6,187 bases of DNA from positions 1-6,187 of the forward strand of contig JAOZRY010000199.1 of the NCBI GenBank assembly GCA_029939965.1, read 5' to 3'. Shown one piece after another: positions 1-6,153 of this stretch (positions are counted from its first letter, which is position 1; each line of letters opens with the position of its first letter). The translations under genes were made by a program, and so were the position numbers. Origin of the DNA: Bacteroidales bacterium. Lineage in GTDB: Bacteria; Bacteroidota; Bacteroidia; Bacteroidales; 4484-276. The notes under the pieces are model-generated. The model searched no databases. It was given only the letters and a program-made list of their open reading frames with translations, and was not told the DNA's origin.

Positions 1-107
1 TAATTGATAAGTTGATGCATGGGTTTTGTTAAAGTTTCATACTAACTTGAAATAACCCACGATAATTAATGGTTATCTAAATCTTAATTTTAAAAACTCA
101 AAATAAT

Positions 108-635
108 ATGTCGATTATTAAAACAGTAAAACCCGAAGATGCTACCGGTAAACTTGCCGAAGTTTTTAAAGGGTTTAAAGAGATGATGGGATTTGTTCCC
201 AACGCATTTACCATCCGTTCGGCCAGCCCCGAACAAGTTGTGCAACAGGCAAATTTCCTGAGCTATTATTGGAATCACGAAACACTCTCGCACCAGTTGC
301 TTGCATTTATCCGCCTTCTGGTTTCTGATGTGCATCATTGCGATTATTGCATTAATCTGAATATAGGAATGCTGATGCAAGCCGGAATAAGTAAGGAAAA
401 TATTGATGCAGCAAAAGCAAGTGCAGACAATATTCCATTGGAGGAAAAAGAAAAAGAGTTGGTTAAGTTTGTTTTAAAAGTAGTGAACGATTCCCGTTCG
501 ACGACTGCCGATGATATGGAAAAACTGAGAACTCTTGGTTGGACTGATAAAGATATTCTGGATGCAACAAACCATGGAACCACGCAGGTATCGAGCGATA
601 TGATTTTTAATGCATTCAAAATAGATGCGGATTAA
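108..635 (+). CDS. AhpD-like / carboxymuconolactone decarboxylase family protein
   Basis: This 175-residue, all-helical soluble protein has the CMD/AhpD-like fold signature. Residues 63-90 form the core helix with a CxxC pair (C78, C81, context HHCDYC). They are preceded by the family-like GFVPNAF at 28-34 and followed by LGWTDKDILDATNHG near 143-157. The family includes thiol peroxidase partners such as AhpD and decarboxylases, and the CxxC suggests a cytoplasmic thiol-redox or peroxide-related role. Compared with classical AhpD (E...CxxCxxxH), the Glu 12 residues before the first Cys is Ala66 and the His after CxxC is Asn85. The full AhpD proton relay is therefore absent, and I recall Asn there as usual in this Bacteroidota subgroup. 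There is no signal peptide or membrane segment. The ATG at 108 follows an A-rich leader with no Shine-Dalgarno, and no promoter is clear in 1-107. It appears monocistronic, with its own terminator 30 bp downstream. Substrate unknown. Confidence 0.9.
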   Translation: MSIIKTVKPEDATGKLAEVFKGFKEMMGFVPNAFTIRSASPEQVVQQANFLSYYWNHETLSHQLLAFIRLLVSDVHHCDYCINLNIGMLMQAGISKENIDAAKASADNIPLEEKEKELVKFVLKVVNDSRSTTADDMEKLRTLGWTDKDILDATNHGTTQVSSDMIFNAFKIDAD

Positions 636-664
636 TAGCTTGAAACGATTTTTCTCCACAAGAG

Positions 665-695
665 CCTATTCAATAAAATGAGTAGGTTTTTTTTT
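665..695 (+). terminator. Rho-independent terminator of the AhpD-like gene
   Basis: The stem CCTATTCA (665-672) pairs with TGAGTAGG (679-686) over 8 bp with one G-T wobble, around a 6-nt ATAAAA loop. Nine T residues follow directly (687-695). The stop codon of the AhpD-like gene lies 30 bp upstream. The T tract is only on the + side, so it should act in that direction only and would not stop transcripts of the opposing kinase operon. Confidence 0.85.
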
Positions 696-708
696 GATTC
701 TTGATATC

Positions 709-739
709 TTTTCAATCTACCATCAATCTTTTTCAATCT
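709..739 (+). repeat. Three helically phased TCAATCT direct repeats, possible operator
   Basis: The heptamer TCAATCT occurs at 712-718, 723-729 and 733-739, with start-to-start spacing of 11 and 10 bp. The first and third copies share the longer TTTTCAATCT (709-718 and 730-739). Spacing near one DNA turn puts all copies on one face of the helix, as in arrays bound by dimeric or oligomeric activators. The array sits 30-57 bp upstream of the TAAATTTG box, where an activator would touch RNA polymerase. The binding protein is unknown, and the repeats do not match the LytTR or Pho box consensus as I know them. Confidence 0.4.
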
Positions 740-740
740 C

Positions 741-776
741 TTTTCCGGCTCGTCGGGGTTTGGTAGTGTAAATTTG
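741..776 (+). promoter_or_regulatory. Candidate Bacteroidota-type promoter for the receiver fragment
   Basis: TAAATTTG at 769-776 fits the TAnnTTTG -7 box of the Bacteroidota primary sigma factor exactly. The -33 element is poor: only TTTTC (741-745) lies near the expected distance, 23 bp upstream, in place of TTTG. A weak -33 box combined with the phased repeats just upstream would suit an activator-dependent promoter. Transcription would start near 782 and give a ~180-nt leader before the ATG at 964. This is inference from motif and position only. Confidence 0.3.
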
Positions 777-957
777 TTTTGTTTGAATATCAGCAAAATC
801 CAATCCTTAAAATATGGAGTCTATTATCCATCAATTCTAAACCATCTAAATCATCCTGATTTATTTGTTTCGTAACAATGCCTTTATGCAAACCTCATAA
901 TTTATTCTCCAATTTCTATTATCGAAATACCTACATGAAAACTCTTTTATCTATTTT

Positions 958-990
958 AAAAAAATGAAACAACAAACAATATTGGTTGTT
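958..990 (-). terminator. Possible terminator of the kinase operon inside the receiver remnant
   Basis: AACAAACAATATTGGTTGTT (971-990) is a near-perfect palindrome with one mismatched pair. Read on the - strand, it is followed a few bases later by seven T residues (958-964). It lies about 78 bp past the stop of the long kinase. The stem is A/T-rich and the loop very tight, so termination would be weak, but no better stem plus T tract is visible downstream of that gene. Confidence 0.25.
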
Positions 991-1071
991 GACGATAAGC
1001 CAAACAACTTGAAAATAATAGTTGATTCTTGAAACGATTACTTTCTTGAATTTGAGATCGGAGAATTCTAA
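964..1071 (+). pseudogene. 5' remnant of a response-regulator receiver domain
   Basis: An ATG at 964 opens a 22-codon frame that reads as the start of a REC domain. It has a hydrophobic beta-1 strand ILVV, the acidic pair DD (codons 10-11), then KPNNLK and the start of helix alpha-1. It ends at an in-frame TGA (1030-1032). Beyond the stop the same frame continues with NDYFLEFEIGEF, which fits the end of alpha-1 and the beta-2 strand of a receiver, and closes at TAA 1069-1071. There is no phospho-accepting Asp, switch Thr or Lys, because the sequence then runs into the 3' end of the opposing kinase gene. This reads as a gene with one nonsense mutation and loss of everything after beta-2. The AT-rich leader and possible activated promoter upstream fit a former gene start. 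The first 22 codons are a firm receiver match. The continuation after TGA is probable. Confidence 0.7.
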
Positions 1072-4000
1072 CTTTTCAACTCCGTTATTTCATTCTCAAA
1101 AGTGATAAGTGTTTTTGCTCCATGGTCGTTTTCTATTTGTATTTGGCCACCCAGGCTATGTCCAACAATGCCTTGTATTAGTTCAAAACCAACACCCGAC
1201 TTACCAAAATCTCCATCCAGCATTTGCTGTGGGTAGCCGGGTCCGTTGTCGCAATAACAAATTTGTACATCATTTTTATTGCTTGAAATTTCAACAGTTA
1301 CTCTGGCTTTTTCCAGGCCTGAAATTGCATATTTTATTGTGTTTGTTGCCAACTCATTTAGTACCAAAGTTAAATAATGTGCCTGATTGCTGTTTAAATG
1401 CACTTTGGAGTCGCCAACCTGCAGGTCGATTTTTGTAGGTAAAGGTAAATTTCGGAATGATACGATAATTACCTGTCGGCAAAGCTCGCTCAGTTTTATT
1501 GGTTGCCATCCGCCACTCGAAAGCAAACTATGCACTGTTGCAAGTCCCCTTATTCGCTTTTCCAAATCATCAATAACAGATAATTGGGGCAATCCTTTCG
1601 TAGCGGCGTGGTCGTGCTCTTTGTGAAGTATTGCAATAATGGCGGAGAGGTTGTTCTTTACACGGTGGTTTACTTCGCGCAACAGCACTTCCTGAGTTTC
1701 AGCATATTTTTGCAATTTGTTTTCAGTTTTCTTTTGCTCTGTGATATCGGTAACAATTCCAAGAATTGCTTTTGATCCTTCAAAATCTATTAGTTTAGAA
1801 TTTATTATTGCATTAATCCTATTGCCGGTTTTTGAAATTAGTATATATTCATAAGGTGCAATATCTTTACCGCTCCGATGATTTTTGAAACTTCTTTCTA
1901 ATAAATCAAGATATTCAGGAGCAATAAGGTATCGAAAGTTAAAATCTTTGGAATAAAACTCCTTTTCGGAATATCCCATTAACTGAGTGCATTTTATATT
2001 TGCATATTTTATCCTTCCACCCTGATTAATAAAAATCATATTGGGGGATTGTTCGGCAAAACTTTTAAATTTATCTTCACTGGTTTTTATTTTTTCAACA
2101 GCTTGTGCCCTAAAAATTGCCGAGCCAAGTTGTGCGGCAAGTGATTCGAGTGCTATACGCGAATTTGCTGATATTTCGTTATGCGTATGTGAGGCAACAT
2201 TTAATGCGGCTATAGTTTCTTCTTTAAATCTTATCGGAATAGTGGCAAATGCTTTTATCCCTACTTTTTTTGGAATAGCATCTTTTATTTGATGTAGAAA
2301 TTCAGAAGAATCTTGATACACAGGTTTTCCCTGGTTAATTAGCTTTACGTTTGGTGATTCGGCATCATAGTATGAAACAGACTCTGCAAAATCAGGGTTC
2401 AATCCATTTTGATACTTCAAATTGATTGCACCTGTAATTTCGTCAACAAGATATATTCCACCACTATCAACACTATTTAATTGCATGCAAAGGCCGAGCA
2501 GCGACTGCATTATAAAATCGAGACTGTTGCTGCCACTTGCAATTACTGCCATTTCATGCTGGATGCGTAAATTATCTTCCGTTTGCTTGCGTTCGGAAAT
2601 ATCCACACCAATGCTCATTAATCCGTTAATTTTCCCTGCATTATTATATGTAATATTATTGCTCCAGCTAATTATTCTTTCCTCTCCACTTTTTGTTAAA
2701 ATAGGGTTTTCAAACTGGGAATTGTCAGTTTTTGAATCTATCTTTTTATTAAAAGCTGTTTGTATAGATTGTGTATATAATGGTGGGGTAAAAATTTCGA
2801 ACCAGTTTTTATCTATAATTTCTTCTTTGGTATATCCGGTTAATTGTTCGGCATGTTTGTTAAATGTTTTAATGTTGGCATCGGTATCTAAAGTAACAAC
2901 AATAGAATTAGCCGTTTCAAGCAGGTTTTCGGCAAATTCTTTTGATGTTTTTAATTGTTCTTCTGCTATTTTGCGTTCGGTTATATCCCTTCCTATTCCA
3001 CAAGTATATGCTGGTTCTCCTTTACTGTTTTTGATTATAGAGCCTGATAATTCATAAGGAATATGCCGCCCATTTTTGGTAACCAAAGTTACTTCATCTC
3101 TGGCATTCTCCTTCACAATACCAGTTAATATTGCTTTCTTATCTTCTTTCCTAAAAAAATCAGTGATTGTCATCGATGATATTTCTTTGTTACTATACCC
3201 CGAAACGACCTTAAGCCTGTTATTCCATCTAATAAATTTTCCTTCCATATCAACAATAGCAAAATTATCGTACAGGCTGTTCAATGCATTCTCACTAAAT
3301 TCCTTTTCTTCTCTCAACTCTTTCAGTATTTTATTTCTCTCAATAAATTGAGCCAAATCATTGGCGGCAACCTTTAAGTAATTTTGCTCCGCCGTGTCCC
3401 ATTCTCTATCCGAAATGCAATTATCAAAACCAATAAACCCGACAAATTTATTTTCTGAAATTATCGGAATAATCAGAATTGCTTTTATGTCTTCAAGTTC
3501 GAGAAATTCTTTTTCGCTTTTTGGGAAATCTCTAACTTTACCTACTATTATTTTACCTTTCGATAATGCAATATACCATCTTCCAAGAATTTCATCATAT
3601 ATCAGGCTTTGAAGGTCGGGGTTATCAATTTCGGGTTTAATTCCTTCTGCACAATATTCTGCTTTTTGGCTTACCAGGGCTTCGCCGGTTTTGCTTGTGT
3701 GATTGATAAAAATATATGTGCGGCTTGCATTTGATGCAGCACCAAGAATGTTCACAAATTGTTGAAAAACATTTTTTTGATTGGTTGTGGCGAGAATTTC
3801 TTTTGCTTCATTAAGTGCAAAGAGGTAATTTTCGCGTTGGAGCAATTCCAGTTCCACCTGTTTACGATATGTAATATCGCGGGCAATGCCCAACACTCCA
3901 ATCAATTGCCCTTCCGTATTATTTATGGGTGTTTTAATGGTTTCAAGAATTTCACGATGTCCATCAACTGCAAATACAATTTCTTCTTCATTTGTTGTTG

Positions 4001-5219
4001 GTTTGCCGGCAGCAATAGCATCTTTGTCTTTCTGACGTAGAAAATCTGCCAGTTCTTTATCAACTAAATCATAATCTGTTTTTCCGCAAATATCGGTAAC
4101 TGTTGTGCCAAATAAAGATTCTACTCTGGGATTACAAGTAAGATAAGCGCCCTTCGTGTCTTTCATCCACACCAGGTCAGGGATTGCTCCTATTACCGTT
4201 TGTAAGAGTGCTTTGCTTTCGTATAACGCATTTTCGGTTTGCTTGCGTTCGGTGATATCAGTATATTGTTCAATACGTCCATTTTTATAAAGCCCTGTAC
4301 GAATCGGCTGACTCCAATGACTTAGCCAACGCTCTTTATGGTTGTTTTGAGGCAAAACATGACATTCAAAATTTTCTATATAATTATTGTCATCATAGGT
4401 AGCAAATACTCTTTTTTTAAAAGTGGCAGGGTCTTCGAAAATGTTTTTGATTTTTGATTTAATAAGTTGTCGTTTATCTTCACCAATCACATTTCCCCTT
4501 TTTATCCCAAAATATTCTTCCATTGCTTTATTTATCCACGCAACCTTAAAATCAGAGTCCAGAATAATAATTCCAACCGCAGAAGTATCAAGTACATCAT
4601 CAATAAGCGACCGGTATTTTTCTTCACTTTTCTTTAATGATTTCTCCGCTTTTTTCCGTTCGGTAATATCTTGTACTGTTCCAATGGAATGAACAGGCTC
4701 ATCGTTTTCGTTAAAAAATGCAATTTCGGTGGTGGCATCTAACAGCGTGTTTAATTTGTTTTTGGTTTCAGTTAATTCTATTGTTCTTTTCAGGACGGTT
4801 TTTTCTAACAGTTTTTTTTCAGTCCGTAGATTATCTTCAGCTTTTTTAATTCTAAGCATTGCATTTACCTGTGCTGTAATTTCTGTCGGGTCGAAAGGTC
4901 TGGAAAGAAAAGCATCGGCACCTGATTTAAGCCCTAACACCCTGCTGTTGGTGTCTTTTAGAATTCGTGAAACCAGTATAATGGGAATGTTTCTGGTTTG
5001 TTTGTTGGCTTTTAGTTTTTCGCAAATTTCATAACCATCCATCTCTGGCATTATAATACTAAGAATGATGGTGTCGGGCAGCTCGTTTTGTGCAATTTTT
5101 ATTCCTTCTACCCCCGATTGGGCAGTTAGCACCCTGCAATTGGCGATTGATTTTTTAAGTAATTCTCTATCCACGATAAGGGATCTTTTATCATAGTCAA
5201 TAACAAGTATTTTATTCAT
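1068..5219 (-). CDS. Cytoplasmic multi-PAS/GAF hybrid histidine kinase, HisKA_2 type, with degenerate receiver
   Basis: This 1383-residue protein has no signal peptide or membrane segment. Domains in order: receiver (1-124); coiled-coil linker (125-157); PAS remnant (158-190); PAS (200-326); PAS (334-455); GAF (466-632); PAS (640-752); PAS (757-880); GAF (886-1040); PAS (1046-1166); HisKA_2 (1172-1250); HATPase_c (1278-1377). PAS ends carry the DITERK-type motif at 184, 321, 448, 745, 873 and 1158. The transmitter looks complete, with phospho-accepting H1185 in REVNHRVKNNL, an N box with N1288, E1289 and N1293, G1 DNGPG at 1324-1328 and a G2 region near 1339-1345. The receiver is not: Asp is Ser54, the second acidic residue is Tyr9 and the conserved Lys is Arg107. 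It likely senses several cytoplasmic signals and autophosphorylates, while the receiver probably acts as an unphosphorylated interaction or dimerisation domain. ATG at 5219 starts beta-1 exactly and no Shine-Dalgarno is seen. The gene lies 24 bp after a truncated kinase, probably in one operon. Ligands and the partner regulator are unknown. Confidence 0.93.
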   Translation of the reverse strand: MNKILVIDYDKRSLIVDRELLKKSIANCRVLTAQSGVEGIKIAQNELPDTIILSIIMPEMDGYEICEKLKANKQTRNIPIILVSRILKDTNSRVLGLKSGADAFLSRPFDPTEITAQVNAMLRIKKAEDNLRTEKKLLEKTVLKRTIELTETKNKLNTLLDATTEIAFFNENDEPVHSIGTVQDITERKKAEKSLKKSEEKYRSLIDDVLDTSAVGIIILDSDFKVAWINKAMEEYFGIKRGNVIGEDKRQLIKSKIKNIFEDPATFKKRVFATYDDNNYIENFECHVLPQNNHKERWLSHWSQPIRTGLYKNGRIEQYTDITERKQTENALYESKALLQTVIGAIPDLVWMKDTKGAYLTCNPRVESLFGTTVTDICGKTDYDLVDKELADFLRQKDKDAIAAGKPTTNEEEIVFAVDGHREILETIKTPINNTEGQLIGVLGIARDITYRKQVELELLQRENYLFALNEAKEILATTNQKNVFQQFVNILGAASNASRTYIFINHTSKTGEALVSQKAEYCAEGIKPEIDNPDLQSLIYDEILGRWYIALSKGKIIVGKVRDFPKSEKEFLELEDIKAILIIPIISENKFVGFIGFDNCISDREWDTAEQNYLKVAANDLAQFIERNKILKELREEKEFSENALNSLYDNFAIVDMEGKFIRWNNRLKVVSGYSNKEISSMTITDFFRKEDKKAILTGIVKENARDEVTLVTKNGRHIPYELSGSIIKNSKGEPAYTCGIGRDITERKIAEEQLKTSKEFAENLLETANSIVVTLDTDANIKTFNKHAEQLTGYTKEEIIDKNWFEIFTPPLYTQSIQTAFNKKIDSKTDNSQFENPILTKSGEERIISWSNNITYNNAGKINGLMSIGVDISERKQTEDNLRIQHEMAVIASGSNSLDFIMQSLLGLCMQLNSVDSGGIYLVDEITGAINLKYQNGLNPDFAESVSYYDAESPNVKLINQGKPVYQDSSEFLHQIKDAIPKKVGIKAFATIPIRFKEETIAALNVASHTHNEISANSRIALESLAAQLGSAIFRAQAVEKIKTSEDKFKSFAEQSPNMIFINQGGRIKYANIKCTQLMGYSEKEFYSKDFNFRYLIAPEYLDLLERSFKNHRSGKDIAPYEYILISKTGNRINAIINSKLIDFEGSKAILGIVTDITEQKKTENKLQKYAETQEVLLREVNHRVKNNLSAIIAILHKEHDHAATKGLPQLSVIDDLEKRIRGLATVHSLLSSGGWQPIKLSELCRQVIIVSFRNLPLPTKIDLQVGDSKVHLNSNQAHYLTLVLNELATNTIKYAISGLEKARVTVEISSNKNDVQICYCDNGPGYPQQMLDGDFGKSGVGFELIQGIVGHSLGGQIQIENDHGAKTLITFENEITELKS

Positions 5220-5243
5220 AGCATTGATTCTTAAAGGTTTTAA

Positions 5244-6047
5244 TCATCTTTTTTTTTGGTTTTCTGAATCATCGCTATTGTAGCCAATTCCTATTTGTGG
5301 TGGAGTGCCGCCGTATTTAATCGCATTGCTCAAATAGTTTGTCCAAACTTCTTCTACCCATGATATATAACCTACGGCGGCAGGCCATATTTTGGGGAGC
5401 GTAATTGTTGCGTTGCTTTTTTCGATCATCGGTAATAAACTATTAATTATTTCGGCAACAATGTTTTGCATGGTTAGCTCTTTTGTTTGAATATTGGATT
5501 TTCGTACACTTGCAAACAGGAGTAAGCTATTGATAATTTGTTGGATTTTTTTACTGCAATTTATGATTATAGTAATATAATTCTCAATTTCATCTTTGGA
5601 GAGATTAGGATAGTCTTCGTGCAGTAAATTTGCAAATCCCATTATATTCCCCAAAGGAGTTTTAAGGTCGTGATCTACTGTGTGCGAAAAGGAATCTAAT
5701 TCTTCGTTATGATCAAGGAGTTGAAGGTTTTGTTGGTGAATGGCTAACTCTTGCTCTTTTATTTTCTTTTCAGCAAGAACAATATCTGCTTGTTTTTTTA
5801 TAATCGAAAGTAAATTTTCTTTGCGGAGTGGTTTAACTATATATCCCTCAACTTGTAGTTTGATAGATTCTAACAGATAATTGGTATCAGTATAAGCTGT
5901 CATCATAATAATCTTTGCCTTTGGATCGGTTTGCTTTAGTTTTTCAGCCATTTGCAATCCACTCATTCCCGGCATTCGTATATCGGAAATCACCAAATCA
6001 GGTTTATGTTTTTCGTAAAGGTCAAGAGCTTCATTTGCATTTTTCAT
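5244..6047 (-). CDS. Response regulator-histidine kinase truncated at both ends, probable pseudogene
   Basis: This 267-residue frame opens inside a receiver domain. The annotated Met lies in beta-2, so beta-1, the acidic pair and alpha-1 are absent, while D22 (phospho-accepting, SDIRMPGMSG), T50 and K72 are present. A coiled-coil linker (88-115) leads to a HisKA domain with H126 in SHTVDHDLKTP. The N box of the ATPase follows (WTNYLSNAIKY, N237 and N241). The protein then ends at R267, just where the G1 (DNG) segment should begin, so G1, F and G2 boxes are missing. It therefore cannot bind ATP normally, and its receiver lacks the Mg-binding acidic residues. Upstream, receiver-like residues QNFKT precede the Met in frame but follow an in-frame TAA (6063-6065). 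The end falls at a 9-A run (5249-5257), yet neither alternative frame restores a G1 box, so this is loss of sequence and not a simple slip. It may be dead, or may survive as a receiver-HisKA protein. Confidence 0.8.
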   Translation of the reverse strand: MKNANEALDLYEKHKPDLVISDIRMPGMSGLQMAEKLKQTDPKAKIIMMTAYTDTNYLLESIKLQVEGYIVKPLRKENLLSIIKKQADIVLAEKKIKEQELAIHQQNLQLLDHNEELDSFSHTVDHDLKTPLGNIMGFANLLHEDYPNLSKDEIENYITIIINCSKKIQQIINSLLLFASVRKSNIQTKELTMQNIVAEIINSLLPMIEKSNATITLPKIWPAAVGYISWVEEVWTNYLSNAIKYGGTPPQIGIGYNSDDSENQKKR

Positions 6048-6071
6048 GGTTTTAAAGTTTTGTTAAAGTTC

Positions 6072-6088
6072 CCCCAAAACGCTTGGGG
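6072..6088 (-). repeat. Short G/C-rich hairpin in the leader of the kinase operon
   Basis: CCCCAA (6072-6077) pairs with TTGGGG (6083-6088) around a 5-nt loop, giving a 6-bp stem with four G-C pairs in otherwise A/T-rich sequence. It ends 24 bp before the ATG at 6047 and would form in the mRNA leader. There is no T tract, so it is not a simple terminator. It may affect translation or RNA stability. Confidence 0.45.
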
Positions 6089-6096
6089 CAAGGAAG

Positions 6097-6149
6097 CAAA
6101 ACAATGTAGTTCTCATAATAGTAAAAATCATAAAATTAGCATTGTTTTG
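6097..6149 (-). repeat. 10-bp perfect inverted repeat upstream of the kinase operon
   Basis: CAAAACAATG (6097-6106) and CATTGTTTTG (6140-6149) are exact inverted copies, extendable by one G-T pair on each side, with a 33-bp spacer. They lie 50-102 bp upstream of the first start codon of the operon. They could be two half-sites for a looping regulator or a stem in the RNA leader. No T tract follows. Confidence 0.5.
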
Positions 6150-6153
6150 TCAA

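Larger units (their letters stand above)
636..963. other. Gene-free interval between converging units
   Basis: There is no credible gene over about 330 bp. The interval holds the terminator at 665-695, the three TCAATCT heptamers at 712-739 and a TAAATTTG box at 769-776. About 185 bp of featureless A/T-rich sequence then leads to the receiver fragment at 964. A 10-codon reading frame (ATG at 935) ends in TGA overlapping the ATG at 964 as ATGA. It may be a leader peptide or chance. The interval resembles a surviving 5' control region of a gene that has mostly been lost. Confidence 0.6.

Noticed and set aside
935..967. 10-codon leader peptide overlapping the receiver head as ATGA
   Set aside because: Too short to support without conservation. 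The overlap may be chance in A-rich sequence.
639..1039. 12-nt repeat CTTGAAACGATT at 639-650 and 1028-1039, and 11-nt TTGATTCTTGA at 694-704 and 1022-1032
   Set aside because: About one 12-nt match is expected by chance in an A/T-rich window of this size. The clustering near the breakpoint is curious but not enough to claim a duplication.
2422..3057. 211-codon open frame on the + strand inside the long kinase
   Set aside because: It is the antisense of PAS/GAF coding sequence with clear homology on the - strand, it has no domain signature of its own, and its Leu/Ser/Ile-rich composition is typical of an antisense frame.
5244..5260. Frameshift at the 9-A run as the cause of the short kinase
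   Set aside because: Adding or removing one A gives only a few more codons before a stop and no DNG motif, so the ATPase tail is really absent downstream.
6065..6145. Upstream in-frame extension of the truncated receiver-kinase (a short frame ending at TAA 6063-6065)
   Set aside because: It contains no beta-1 strand or acidic pair in any frame. Only a few residues next to the stop resemble receiver alpha-1, so I do not extend the gene.
6127..6153. TTGACA-N15-TATGAT on the - strand, resembling a classical sigma-70 promoter
   Set aside because: The spacer is 2 bp short of optimal, and the window looks like Bacteroidota, whose primary sigma factor uses a different consensus.
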